A stretch of DNA of 64,000 nt, from positions 21,244-85,243 of the forward strand of contig CATXEA010000015.1 in assembly GCA_958367245.1 (NCBI GenBank), written 5' to 3'. The notes beneath the pieces were generated by a model. It ran no database searches and was not told where the DNA came from. It worked only from the letters and a program-made list of their open reading frames with translations. The stretch comes from an uncultured Blautia sp. (lineage in GTDB: Bacteria > Bacillota > Clostridia > Lachnospirales > Lachnospiraceae). The translations under genes were made by a program, and so were the position numbers. This document shows positions 1 through 9,700 of the stretch, piece after piece; position 1 is the first letter of the stretch; each line of letters starts with the position of its first letter.

Positions 1-562
1 GTTCTGCAAAAAGCGCGTCCACCTCAAGAAGCGGTTTATGATACAGATGCTCCAGAAGAATGTTCTTTGTCTCACAAACTCTGGTAAGCTTTTCTCTCAG
101 ATGCTCTTCATCGAAAAGTTCGCTTACCTGAAAACCGATTTTTGCATATTTGTCTGAATAAAACGGAGCAATTCCTGATTTGGTAGAGCCAAAGGATTTC
201 CCTCCCAGTCGTTCCTCTTCGTACTGGTCGAAAAGGATATGGTACGGCATAACCATCTGCGCCCTGTCGGAAATAAGAATCTTCGGAGCAGGCACGCCTC
301 TTTCCACAATTTCATTGTACTCTTTAAAAAATACAGGAATATTAAGCGCCACACCGTTACCGATCACGCTTGTCGTATGATTATAAAATACGCCTGACGG
401 CATTGTGTGAAGAGCAAATTTACCATAGTCGTTAACAATGGTGTGACCTGCGTTCGCACCACCCTGAAATCTTACGATAATGTCTGCTTTTTGAGCAAGC
501 ATGTCGGTAATTTTGCCTTTGCCTTCATCTCCCCAGTTTGCACCAACTACTGCTTTAATCAT
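1..562 (-). CDS. purA: Adenylosuccinate synthetase, N-terminal part (runs off window)
   Basis: Catalyses GTP-dependent joining of IMP and aspartate to adenylosuccinate, the first committed step to AMP. The reverse-strand frame opens at the ATG at 562-560, about 8 bases after a strong AGGAGG-type site, and reads into the window edge, so only about 187 N-terminal residues are present. The start contains the family GTP-binding loop (GANWGDEGKGK at residues 6-16) followed by the NAGHT segment, both diagnostic of PurA. It lies 35 bases downstream of purB on the same strand, so the two AMP-branch enzymes are probably co-transcribed. The C-terminal part, with the GTP-specificity motifs, is outside the window. 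Confidence 0.95.
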   Translation of the reverse strand, partial: MIKAVVGANWGDEGKGKITDMLAQKADIIVRFQGGANAGHTIVNDYGKFALHTMPSGVFYNHTTSVIGNGVALNIPVFFKEYNEIVERGVPAPKILISDRAQMVMPYHILFDQYEEERLGGKSFGSTKSGIAPFYSDKYAKIGFQVSELFDEEHLREKLTRVCETKNILLEHLYHKPLLEVDALFAE

Positions 563-597
563 AATATTTTTCCTCCTCGTGCCTGCGGGCACATCAA

Positions 598-2031
598 TCA
601 GACATTAATTTCTGCTGTCATTCCCAGAAGTTCTTTGCGTTCTTCCAGAACAGGCTGAACCACTTTCGCAATAAATGCGGCTGTCTGCTCTTTCGCGCGT
701 CCTACATATTTGGATGGTTCCATCGTCTTCTGAAGCTCTTCCAGAGTCAGGTTAAATGCAGGGTCTGCGGCAATCAGTTCCAGAAGATTGTTCTCTTTAC
801 CCTCTACCTTTACATTTTTGCCGGCTTCCATGGAAAGCTCACGGATACGCTCATGGAGTTCCTGACGGTCTCCGCCTGCTTTTACCGCATCCATCATAAT
901 ATTCTCTGTCGCCATAAACGGAAGCTCGGACATGAGACGCTTCTCGATTACCTTTGGATATACCACAAGTCCGTCTACGACATTTAAGCAAAGATCGAGA
1001 ATTCCGTCAATGGCAAGGAAACCTTCCGGAACACTGAGACGCTTATTTGCAGAGTCGTCCAGAGTTCTCTCAAACCACTGTGTCGCAGATGTGATAGCCG
1101 GATTTAAAGCGTCTACCATTACGAATCTTGAAAGAGAAGCAATACGTTCACTTCTCATCGGGTTTCTCTTATATGCCATAGCAGAAGAACCGATCTGGGA
1201 TTTCTCAAACGGCTCCTCCACTTCTTTGAGATGCTGAAGAAGACGGATATCGTTGGACATTTTGTGCGCGCTTGCGGCAATTCCTGCAAGTACATTGAGC
1301 ACACGGGTATCTACTTTACGGGAGTAAGTCTGTCCTGATACAGGATAGCACTCCTTGAAGCCCATCTTCTGCGCGATCATCGGGTCAATCTTATCAATCG
1401 TCTCCTGATCTCCGTCAAAAAGCTCCAGAAAGCTTGCCTGAGTTCCTGTAGTACCCTTGGAGCCCAGAAGCTTCATTGTGCCAAGCACGAATTCCAGGTC
1501 TTCCAGATCAAGAAGAAATTCCTGTGTCCACAGAGTCGCACGTTTACCTACGGTTGTCGGCTGTGCAGGCTGGAAATGTGTGAATGCCAGTGTCGGCTGA
1601 TCTTTATATTTATCTGCAAATTTAGAAAGTTCTGCAATTACGTTTACCAGTTTCTTACGAACAAGCTTCAGAGCCTCTGTCATGACAATGACATCTGTAT
1701 TGTCACCTACATAACAGGATGTCGCTCCCAGATGGATGATGCCTTTTGCCTTCGGGCACTGTACGCCGTAAGCATATACATGGGACATAACGTCATGGCG
1801 TACCTGACGCTCACGCTCTTTCGCCACCTCATAGTTAATGTCGTCCACATGCTCCTTAAGCTCATCAATCTGCTCCTGTGTAATGTTAAGACCAAGCTCT
1901 TTCTCTGTTTCTGCAAGGGCAATCCAGAGTCTTCTCCATGTGCGGAATTTCATATCCGGGGAAAAAATGTACTGCATCTCTCTGCTTGCATAACGCTCTG
2001 ATAATGGACTTACATATCTGTCTGTACTCAT
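598..2031 (-). CDS. purB: Adenylosuccinate lyase
   Basis: Cytoplasmic homotetrameric enzyme that cleaves fumarate from SAICAR and from adenylosuccinate in purine synthesis. The 477-residue frame has the usual length. The fumarase/aspartase superfamily signature is visible near residue 280 as GSSAMAYKRNPMRSE, carrying the mobile catalytic serine loop, and the conserved TSCYVGDN and THFQPAQPTT segments lie upstream. The ATG at 2031 follows a GAGAG-type ribosome-binding site. It is the first gene of a purB-purA unit and has its own sigma-A-like promoter. No truncation or odd residue was seen. Confidence 0.97.
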   Translation of the reverse strand: MSTDRYVSPLSERYASREMQYIFSPDMKFRTWRRLWIALAETEKELGLNITQEQIDELKEHVDDINYEVAKERERQVRHDVMSHVYAYGVQCPKAKGIIHLGATSCYVGDNTDVIVMTEALKLVRKKLVNVIAELSKFADKYKDQPTLAFTHFQPAQPTTVGKRATLWTQEFLLDLEDLEFVLGTMKLLGSKGTTGTQASFLELFDGDQETIDKIDPMIAQKMGFKECYPVSGQTYSRKVDTRVLNVLAGIAASAHKMSNDIRLLQHLKEVEEPFEKSQIGSSAMAYKRNPMRSERIASLSRFVMVDALNPAITSATQWFERTLDDSANKRLSVPEGFLAIDGILDLCLNVVDGLVVYPKVIEKRLMSELPFMATENIMMDAVKAGGDRQELHERIRELSMEAGKNVKVEGKENNLLELIAADPAFNLTLEELQKTMEPSKYVGRAKEQTAAFIAKVVQPVLEERKELLGMTAEINV

Positions 2032-2087
2032 TCTTCACTCTCCTGATTCACATTCTAATAATTAATAGGAAACAATTATCCGCCAAA

Positions 2088-2116
2088 ATTATATAACATC
2101 ACCTGTCTAAAATCAA
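2088..2116 (-). promoter_or_regulatory. Sigma-A-type promoter of purB
   Basis: Reading the minus strand, TTGATT (2116-2111) is followed after exactly 17 bases by TATAAT (2093-2088). It sits about 57 bases before the purB start. No PurR box or purine riboswitch aptamer could be recognised in the leader. Confidence 0.6.
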
Positions 2117-2184
2117 CATGAATCTTCTTGTATCCGCCACACAAAATTTCTTTCGTTATTGTGAACACAGCGAACTGCAACCTT

Positions 2185-2871
2185 TCAGCCCTGATGGAAT
2201 TTCCCCAGAAACTCTTTCATGCGGACATTGTCCGAAGCAAATACTTCCTGAGGCGTTCCTTCCACTGCAATAACTCCCTTATCCATAAAAATAATATGAT
2301 CGGAAATATCTCTTGCAAAGGTCATCTCATGGGTCACGATTACCATAGTGATATGCTCTGCTGCCAAATCACGGATAACTTTGAGAATCTCGCCTGTCAG
2401 CTCCGGATCAAGCGCGGAGGTAGGCTCATCAAAAAACAGGATTTTCGGGTTCATGCAAAGCGCCCTTGCAATGGAAACTCTCTGCTGCTGTCCGCCGGAA
2501 AGCTGAAAGGGATAAGCCTTTTCTCTGTCCGCAAGCCCCATCTTTTTCAGCAGTTCTCTCGCCTGAGCGTAAACCTCTTCTTTTTTTCTCTTCTGCACAC
2601 GAATCGGCGCATCTGTAATATTTTTCAGCACGGAAAAATGGGGAAAAAGATTGAAATTCTGGAATACCAGCCCCACCTCTCCTTCTTTGATGATCTCACC
2701 GCTGTCCGCCTGCTCCAGCCCTGTCGCGCAGCGCAGAAGGGTGGACTTGCCGGAACCGGAAGGGCCGATGATACTCAGTACCTCGCCTTCCTCAACACTC
2801 AGGGAAATATCTTTCAGAACTTCTAAATTCCCAAAGCTTTTTTTGATATTTTTCATTTCAAACAATTTCAT
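2185..2871 (-). CDS. Polar amino-acid ABC transporter, ATP-binding subunit (GlnQ type)
   Basis: Cytoplasmic ATPase that powers amino-acid uptake. The 228 residues carry every ABC motif: Walker A GPSGSGKST (36-44), Q-loop near Q71, signature LSGGQQQR (124-131), Walker B with catalytic Glu ILFFDEP (144-150) and switch His in VTHEMTFA (near 181). The THEMTFA segment is typical of the polar amino-acid (GlnQ/HisP) subgroup. It is the last gene of a binding protein-permease-ATPase operon and starts 20 bases after the permease stop. The substrate (glutamine, cystine, arginine or other) cannot be set from the sequence. The purB promoter lies just downstream, and no clear terminator was seen between them. 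Confidence 0.93.
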   Translation of the reverse strand: MKLFEMKNIKKSFGNLEVLKDISLSVEEGEVLSIIGPSGSGKSTLLRCATGLEQADSGEIIKEGEVGLVFQNFNLFPHFSVLKNITDAPIRVQKRKKEEVYAQARELLKKMGLADREKAYPFQLSGGQQQRVSIARALCMNPKILFFDEPTSALDPELTGEILKVIRDLAAEHITMVIVTHEMTFARDISDHIIFMDKGVIAVEGTPQEVFASDNVRMKEFLGKFHQG

Positions 2872-2891
2872 AATGAATGTCCTCTCTTCTG

Positions 2892-3542
2892 TCAGCGGTA
2901 ATAATTAAGCTTCTGTTCAATCTTTTCCATGACTACTGCAACCACCAGATTAAAGATATAGTAAAACACTGCCGCAATCGCAAAGGGAACCATCGTTGTC
3001 TGGGCGCTGGCAATCTGCTTGGCAATAGTAAACATCTCCATAACAGCCACAACAAAGGCAAGCGACGTATCTTTTACAAGAGTAATAACCTCATTTGTAA
3101 CAGAAGGAAGAATACGCTTGATTACCTGCGGAAGGATGATGATAAAAAATGTCTGTACTTTATTGTAGCCCAGAATCTTCGCAGCCTCATACTGACCCAC
3201 AGACATGGATTCGATTCCTCCTCTGTAGATTTCCGCAAAATAGGCTGCATAATTGATGGAAAATGCAATAAAAGTAGCAATCAGACTGTATCCTCTGGAA
3301 ATACGGATACCAAAAATAAAATACGGTCCGAAGTAAACAACCATAAGCTGCAGCATCAGAGGTGTTCCCCTCATAACAGATATGTAGCCTGCCACAAGAG
3401 CGCGGATAACTGAATTTTTCGACATTCTGCCGAAACAGATCAGAAGTCCCAGCGGCAGTGAAAAAATAAGGGTGACCATAAAAATTTCCACTGATACCGC
3501 CATACCTCCTGCAAGCTGGCGCATCATAACACCTATAGACAT
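2892..3542 (-). CDS. Polar amino-acid ABC transporter permease
   Basis: Integral membrane subunit (HisM/GlnP family) forming the translocation path of the importer. The chosen start, ATG at 3542 (MSIGVMMRQLAG), follows an AGGAGG site by 9 bases. A longer reading from 3581 has no ribosome-binding site and would run into the upstream hairpin. The 216 residues contain several hydrophobic helices and the EAA-type loop that contacts the ATPase (YEAAKILGYNKVQTFFIIILP), with RGTPLMLQL earlier, both typical of the HisMQ permease family. It sits between the binding-protein gene and the ATPase gene. Confidence 0.93.
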   Translation of the reverse strand: MSIGVMMRQLAGGMAVSVEIFMVTLIFSLPLGLLICFGRMSKNSVIRALVAGYISVMRGTPLMLQLMVVYFGPYFIFGIRISRGYSLIATFIAFSINYAAYFAEIYRGGIESMSVGQYEAAKILGYNKVQTFFIIILPQVIKRILPSVTNEVITLVKDTSLAFVVAVMEMFTIAKQIASAQTTMVPFAIAAVFYYIFNLVVAVVMEKIEQKLNYYR

Positions 3543-3564
3543 ATCAAAATTCCTCCTGTAACAC

Positions 3565-3601
3565 CATATGACAGAGGGCATATCATACCCTCTGTCATAT
3601 G
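3565..3601. other. Perfect 14-bp stem-loop between binding-protein and permease genes
   Basis: CATATGACAGAGGG (3565-3578) is perfectly repeated in reverse complement at 3588-3601, with a 9-base loop. On the minus-strand transcript it lies after the binding-protein stop and just before the permease ribosome-binding site, with no following U-run. It is therefore better read as an mRNA-stabilising or processing hairpin, or a leaky terminator, that keeps binding-protein mRNA in excess over permease mRNA than as a full terminator. Confidence 0.7.
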
Positions 3602-3647
3602 TGATTTTCTTTCATGTAAAATTTCTCTCATCCGGAGATACCCGAAA

Positions 3648-4517
3648 TTATTCTGCTTTCTCTTCCTCTGCCGCGTCTTCTGCAGGCTCTTCCTCAGTTT
3701 CCTCTGCAGACTCCTCTGCGCCGGCATCCTCTCCAAGACAGAGCATATCAGCCACTTCATATTTCTCGGCAAGCTCTGTGACATCTCCTGCCTCGTAAAG
3801 CTTCATTACCTCTGCCCAGACTGTATCTCTGAGTTCTTCGTTTCCTTTTGCAAAACCAATGCCGTACTGCTCGCTCTGGATTGGTTCTTCCATAATCACA
3901 TACTTGCCTTCCTCTCTCTGGGCAAGCTGATATTTCGCAACGCCGATATCAACGGCAATGGCATCTGCTGCTCCGGAATCAAGATTCATAAACGCCGTAT
4001 TGTAATCAGGATTCTCTGTAAGAGAAGCAAAGCTTGCTGTCAGATCTTTGTTCCCGTCGCTGTTCAGCGCATCCAGTGCAGCGGAAGCAGCCTGAACCAC
4101 AACATTCTTTCCTGCCAGATCTTCCAGCTTCTCGATTCCTGCGTCTGCAGCCACTACCATAACCTGCTCGTTATTCAGATACGGGTCTGACCATGTATAA
4201 TCATCCTCACGGCCATTGATGGTAAAACCGTTCCAGATACAGTCAATATTTCCGGAATTGAGCTCCATATCCTTGGAATCCCAGTTAATCGGGGTCTTTA
4301 CAAGCTCCCATCCAAGATTGTCGCACACCTTCTGAGCCACATCCAGATCAAATCCCACATACTCTCCGTTATCATCCATATATCCGAAAGGAGGATATTC
4401 AGCATCAAAGCCGACCACCAGAGTCTTGCTCTCTGCATCTGCATGAACAGTGACACCTGCCATCATTCCCATAGACATTACTGCTGCCATCATTACTGCC
4501 AAAGTTCTTTTTTTCAT
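3648..4517 (-). CDS. Polar amino-acid ABC transporter substrate-binding protein
   Basis: Extracellular solute receptor (SBP_bac_3 type) delivering an amino acid to the permease. The 289 residues begin with a Sec signal peptide (MKKRTLAVMMAAVMSMGMM) likely cut after VHA near residue 26. The mature part opens with the family strand VVGFDAEYPPFGYMDDNG and continues with VGFDLDVAQ and WDSKDMELNSGNIDCIWNGF. Two things are odd. No lipobox cysteine is present, although most Gram-positive binding proteins are lipoproteins. The last 30 or so residues form a Glu/Ala-rich acidic tail beyond the usual fold. It is the first gene of the importer operon, with its own promoter at 4587-4615. Confidence 0.92.
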   Translation of the reverse strand: MKKRTLAVMMAAVMSMGMMAGVTVHADAESKTLVVGFDAEYPPFGYMDDNGEYVGFDLDVAQKVCDNLGWELVKTPINWDSKDMELNSGNIDCIWNGFTINGREDDYTWSDPYLNNEQVMVVAADAGIEKLEDLAGKNVVVQAASAALDALNSDGNKDLTASFASLTENPDYNTAFMNLDSGAADAIAVDIGVAKYQLAQREEGKYVIMEEPIQSEQYGIGFAKGNEELRDTVWAEVMKLYEAGDVTELAEKYEVADMLCLGEDAGAEESAEETEEEPAEDAAEEEKAE

Positions 4518-4586
4518 GACTAATCTCCTTTATTATACATTTTATTCTTTTATCACGTAGCCACTCTGCTGTGTGAAAGTGACTTT

Positions 4587-4615
4587 ATCTTACCATACAC
4601 AAAGGAGTATGTCAA
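4587..4615 (-). promoter_or_regulatory. Sigma-A-type promoter of the amino-acid importer operon
   Basis: On the minus strand, TTGACA (4615-4610) and TAAGAT (4592-4587) are separated by 17 bases. It lies 70-98 bases before the binding-protein start and just after the end of the TPR-like gene. Confidence 0.65.
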
Positions 4616-4635
4616 CACTTATTTTGCGCTCTTTC

Positions 4636-5439
4636 TTACGCTCCGGTACTTCTGTGATACTCTCCCGTGAGAGTTTCCAGCATACCATCCACCTGCTCCG
4701 GAATTACTTCCTGCTCCGGAATCTCAGAGAAACGGGACAGGGCTTCCTCCATTTCTTTTTTTGCTTCTGTAAGGATTTCTGCCTGCAGCTTATCTGTCTC
4801 CAGCTCTTTTATTTTTCTGTTATATTCCTCTTTGCTACGGATGCTTCTGTATGCAAGAAGGTAGCAGCTTAAATCTCCTGCAGTTTTTTTGTCCAGATAC
4901 GCCTTCCAAAAGCATTCCAGCGCTTTCTCCATCTGAAAGAGATAGCTGTAGGCACAGCCGAGATTATGGTAGATTTCTCCCTTAAATCCCTGACGCACAG
5001 TGTCAATGTCATCTCTTTCCAGCAATTTCTGATATACACGGATGGCATTTACATACATCCGGTTCTCAACCAGCAAATCCCCCTTGTGCTTCTTGCGAAG
5101 AGGAACCGGCTCCTGGTCAAGAAGAGCCAGTTTTCCGTTAAGAACACGCAGTTCCTCATAAGTAAGATAATTTATCTCCTTAAAGATAGGATACAGAACA
5201 TCTTCCGCACTGACGAATTTCCCCATATGAGGGCGTAATTTGGCTGCAAGCTTTGCAAGTCCCAGTTCCTCCTCCAGCCAGACACATAATCCCTCATTTA
5301 TAATCGAACTGTCTATCAGATAAAGATTGTGGTACAGGTAATAGCAGAGCTCCTCGATGGAATAAATATTCGTGCTGATATTTTCAATGAAATAGGGATG
5401 CTCTGCCTTTTTTATCTGGCATAAAATATATCCGCTCAC
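4636..5439 (-). CDS. TPR-like protein of unknown function
   Basis: A 267-residue soluble protein, last gene of an operon with the DUF5716- and DUF5717-type genes. The start is GTG at 5439 behind GAGGAGG. The N-terminal half begins SGYILCQIKKAEHPYFIE and has no motif I recognise. Residues about 120-200 read as helical repeats of tetratricopeptide type (KGEIYHNLGCAYSYLFQMEK, then ALECFWKAYLDK), and the C-terminus is a charged, probably coiled-coil helix. No signal peptide or membrane segment is seen. The TPR character suggests a scaffold or adaptor for its operon partners, but this is inference. Confidence 0.75.
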   Translation of the reverse strand: MSGYILCQIKKAEHPYFIENISTNIYSIEELCYYLYHNLYLIDSSIINEGLCVWLEEELGLAKLAAKLRPHMGKFVSAEDVLYPIFKEINYLTYEELRVLNGKLALLDQEPVPLRKKHKGDLLVENRMYVNAIRVYQKLLERDDIDTVRQGFKGEIYHNLGCAYSYLFQMEKALECFWKAYLDKKTAGDLSCYLLAYRSIRSKEEYNRKIKELETDKLQAEILTEAKKEMEEALSRFSEIPEQEVIPEQVDGMLETLTGEYHRSTGA

Positions 5440-5452
5440 TTTTTTTCCTCCT

Positions 5453-6700
5453 CTACCACTCTACAATTTCTTCCCAGGTCTTTCCGCTTGACGGGAACAT
5501 TTCCCCGAAGCCCAGATCCCGGACATATACCCGGCATTCCTTCGGAGAGAGATACTGCAGTTCCAGATAAAGACGGGTCGTCTTATTTGGACGGGGCGGA
5601 AGTCCGGGCAGCATCATTCCTACCTTGCGCTTCTGCGGTCTGTCAAAGGTACTGATAACAAATACGATTTCCTCTGTGTCGTCCAGAAGAAATTCGCAGG
5701 AAGACTTACAGTCATACCAGTTATTTCCTGCCTCAATAAGAGGATAATATGCCGGAGAACCCATAACGCGCATCTCCATCCCCACATCCGCCAGAACAAG
5801 AGATTCGCTGAGATATCGGTAATTCTTCAGTTCCTTATCTTCCAGCTTCTCTTTTCCCGCTGCGCAGGCGCCTTTGGCAAAGAGATTGTTTCCGTAAAAA
5901 ACCTTTCTCTTCTGATGGCAGAGATGTTTCACAGATTCCTGCGCCCAATCCTGTGAAAAGCCATTTCCGGTAATCTGGATACTGGAATAAAGATCTGTTC
6001 CCAGCGTTTTCTGTATAAACAGGGCAAATTCCCGATCTCTCTCTTCCCCCTCTGCAGGCAGATCCGTCTCTACCGACTCCTCCAGACGGACAAGAACCGG
6101 TTTCGACGCGCCGTTCATGGACAGCTTTCGAAAAGATACCCCATGCTCTGTAAAAGCATACCATCCGATACTTCTGTTCCATGTCTCTCTTTTCTGCGTC
6201 AGAGCATAGTAATAAAAGCTTTCTCCATAATCAAGAAGCATATATTTTTCCTGCGGAAAGCCCAGCTCTTCAAATGCCTTCTGGAAATTTGCCACCTGAA
6301 CCACGCTGAGCCGGGGTACTGTCACTGCCAGGCATTTCGTATTCTTTACTACTTCCACAATTCCCAGAAATTTAAGCATCCCTTTCAGAAACTGCGCCAG
6401 AAGCTCCCACGGCTGAATTTCTTCTCCCTCTACCTGCACAGTTTCCTCTCCCTGACAGATCGTATAGAGGTCGTCGATCATGATACCGCCCTTTTCCCGG
6501 GCAAAGTATTCCGCTTCCAGTCCCACACAGTAATCCTTCTGCTCTACACGTCTGCAAAGGCAGGTCGGAGCCTCCAACTGACTTGTCCCCACTTTCATGG
6601 AAATAGAGCGCGGCTCCCCGGCTTTACGGTCATAATAACTGATCTGGGACGTTTTTTTCCCGAAATCAATTCCTACTATCAAATCACGAATTTCGTTCAT
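5453..6700 (-). CDS. DUF5716-type protein, actin/Hsp70-like ATPase fold
   Basis: 415 residues. The N-terminus LIVGIDFGKKTSQISYYD resembles the phosphate-1 loop of the actin/Hsp70/FtsA superfamily (DFG in place of DxG), and near residue 150 YMLLDYGESFYYYA resembles a second nucleotide-contact strand. I recognise it as the Lachnospiraceae family I know as DUF5716, though no search was run. Its ATG overlaps the stop of the large upstream gene as ATGA, so the two are translationally coupled, and the TPR gene follows 13 bases later. No membrane segment is seen. A chaperone-like or filament-like NTPase working with the giant partner is an inference. Confidence 0.75.
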   Translation of the reverse strand: MNEIRDLIVGIDFGKKTSQISYYDRKAGEPRSISMKVGTSQLEAPTCLCRRVEQKDYCVGLEAEYFAREKGGIMIDDLYTICQGEETVQVEGEEIQPWELLAQFLKGMLKFLGIVEVVKNTKCLAVTVPRLSVVQVANFQKAFEELGFPQEKYMLLDYGESFYYYALTQKRETWNRSIGWYAFTEHGVSFRKLSMNGASKPVLVRLEESVETDLPAEGEERDREFALFIQKTLGTDLYSSIQITGNGFSQDWAQESVKHLCHQKRKVFYGNNLFAKGACAAGKEKLEDKELKNYRYLSESLVLADVGMEMRVMGSPAYYPLIEAGNNWYDCKSSCEFLLDDTEEIVFVISTFDRPQKRKVGMMLPGLPPRPNKTTRLYLELQYLSPKECRVYVRDLGFGEMFPSSGKTWEEIVEW

Positions 6701-9700
6701 CCTCTGCCTCCTGTTTCTGCTGCCGTATCTTCCGTTTCTATACGGAACATTTCCCTTACATACTGTTCCCGGCGCAGGAATTTCTTCATCTGGGAAAGAA
6801 CCTCCTGCCCTTTCTCAAGTCTGCGGGCAGAAAGCATCTGATTAATCAACTGATACTTGCTGGAAGGAACTCCTTCTATCTTGTCCATCGTTATCACACG
6901 CTCCTGCGTCTTCGTGCTCTTCTTTCCCTCTTCAACCACGAAATAATACCGGAGCGTTTCCCCGTAAAACAGAGTAAAGGTTTTTCCGAAAATTCCCTCA
7001 TACATTCTTCGCATGGGTTCGATCTTATATTCCGGTTCTGTACCAAGTCCTGCGTCCAGAGCATAATACAGCGTGACCTTCGCCTCCGGATTTCCGTGAT
7101 ATTCCACAAAGGTCTTATCATCAAGCTGGTACGGGCTTAAAAGCTTCGCAGGAAGTCTCCTGAAGAAAGAAAATACCATTTCCCTGCGAATGCATTCCTC
7201 CAGCATCTCTCTTTCCATATCCTGATATTTTCCGCTTACTCTCTTCTCTCTGGAAAGCGCCTTAAATAATGCAAGACGGCAAATCTGGTTTACCGGCCAC
7301 TTATTCTCATATGCATATTCCAGTCTTTCTTTCACGAAAGGACTCATCGGAAATTCTTTTACAAAAACGCCGTAGGAAACCAGTGTCAGATAAGCGCCGA
7401 TAATCCGCTCCTTACCTGACTGTTTCACATAGCTTTCCAGCACCTTCTCTCCCTCCTTGCGGTAGTCTCCAAGGAGCATAAGAAGGCTTAATATCTTCTC
7501 TTCCAAATCATAGGTGTCCATTTCAAAGCCCTGCGCGCTCTTCCATACAGAGAACAGTTCGTCCACAGGACCGAAACGGTATTTCATCAGATAATGAAGA
7601 ATGACCTCGTCATATTTGCCGCTTCTGTACACAGCCGACGCAAGGGCGAGAAGCTCCTCATCCTCCGCCATATCGCAGCGGATCAGCATACGGCTCACCA
7701 GCTTGAGAAGGCTTCCCATATCAAGCCCTTCATATCCGAACTCTTCTATAATTCCCATTGCCTGAGTAAAAAGTCCTCTGGAAATCAGGACAGTGAGAAG
7801 TGTCGTTCTGTCCACCAGTGCATATTCCCGGAAATCCATCTTTTTGAGATAATCATCAAGATCCTCTCCATGAACGTGTTCTGCGTAATAATCCAGGATT
7901 CTTTTCCGGATTTCCCTCTTATATTCCCCTGAAAAAGCATCCAGACACACAAGCTTCTGGAAAATCTCAAGATTTTCGCTGTCAGGCTGTGTATTTACAC
8001 AGTAATGGAGAAGCGCTCCCTGCTCCGTCACTCCTGCCTTCAGAACATTTTCCACAATATCATGCTCATCAAACAGCTTCTTTACATTATAATCTACTGT
8101 TGCAGCATATCTGCGCTGCTTGTCATCCTGAAAGAGAATTACCGCATCCTCTGTGTAAATACGCGGGTATGCCACTCCCTGTACGCAGGGATAGCTTTCT
8201 TCCTTCTCCATCTGATTATGCCGGACAATTACATGACGAACCTTTTTGTCATCACAGTACAGACGGAAGGTAAACATTTTTTTTGCAATCGCCTCTGCCT
8301 GAGCATAGGTCTTCGGTTCACTTAAGAATTCCTGATAAAGAACTGCATAATTTTCGTTCATCCTGCCTTCCGCCATTTTACGGCGGGCAAATTCTTCCAT
8401 CACCTCACGGTAATCCTCATAGGTTCCCGGTTCCCGTTCCTTATTGCTGATAATGCTCGCATAAATAAATGCCTTCTTAGCATCTCCAAGGGTATTGCTG
8501 TTATACGTAAAATACATCAGAAGAGGCTTGGGAAGCTCTCTCTGATAAGAAGTATCCATCGTTTCTACATAATATTCATACAGCCTTGTAAGGCGCAGAC
8601 CATGCTCCACTGCCAGAGAAAACCACCGGAAATATTCGGCTTTCCTTGGATTTCCAAGCATAATATATCTGCAGATAGCCTCCAGCGTATCATCTGTCGG
8701 AAACGCCTCATAGCCCATGGCAAGGGCGTCGTAAAGACTTCTGTTAAAGTTTTTTTCATAGCCGGAAAGATAGGCGAAACGCATAACAAGCTCTTCCGTA
8801 AGCATCTCTTCCTTCCCTGCAAAAAGAAATACCTGTGCCCAGAACCGATTCAGCCTGTGGAGAAGAGACATATCCCTGCGGATATAATTCCATGCCTCCA
8901 GATAGAGAAACGGGCTTCTGCATCCCCTCTCAAACTGTTCTTCCATCATAAATACAGCTCTTGAGGGAGACGAGGTAATTGTAGAATCCACTTTAAGGAG
9001 AAGATTAAACAAAAGGAAGCTGTCCTCCTTCTGCATATAAAAATTCTGCAATTTCCGAAGCCCCTGCTCTTTGTCCCTGTAAAGTCCCACTGCCATACAC
9101 AGATAAAGATATGCGCCTGCAAGCTCCAGATTTTCTTTGGTAAATGTAGTATCGCTGAATTTCTTAAGGATTTCTGCCGCTGCCTCCAGATTCTCCTCCA
9201 GATAATAGAGATATGCGCCGTAAAGCTGATATTCCGGATATTCGCATCCTGTCTCCTGAAGCTGATTTAAAATAAACCGGCTGCTTCCCACCCATGTTTT
9301 GAAGTCCATTTTTCCGCAGAAATGGGTAAGGCAGTCTTTCATCAGAGACAGCCTCTGCTGCTTCACCTGTGAATCCACTTTTACCGTAACTCTGGAATCT
9401 CTGGATGCCATAATTCGATAGGACAGTTCCTGATATGGACTCCTGATGACTATTTCTCCATACTGTCTTCCTCTGCCCAGCTTCTCCTTCTGAATCACAT
9501 AATCCACCTGATAATGCGTACCAATGAAATCCTCTTCTGTCACCACTTTACGGCTCACTTCCAGAAAATCCCCTCTTGCCTCAATATCCAGACGCAGATG
9601 TCCCCATCCAGTTCTCTTTACAGAAAAAGACTCTCTGACAGATTCATTGATATTATAAAATTCTTCTCCGCTGGATTTCAGAGATATACGCACAGGCTCT

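Noticed and set aside
1576..2001. Forward-strand open frame of 141 codons opposite purB
   Set aside because: Antisense shadow of a strongly conserved gene, with no ribosome-binding site and cysteine/phenylalanine-rich random composition.
2128..2826. 232-codon forward frame opposite the ABC ATPase gene
   Set aside because: The reverse frame carries all ABC motifs; this is its complement and shows no domain.
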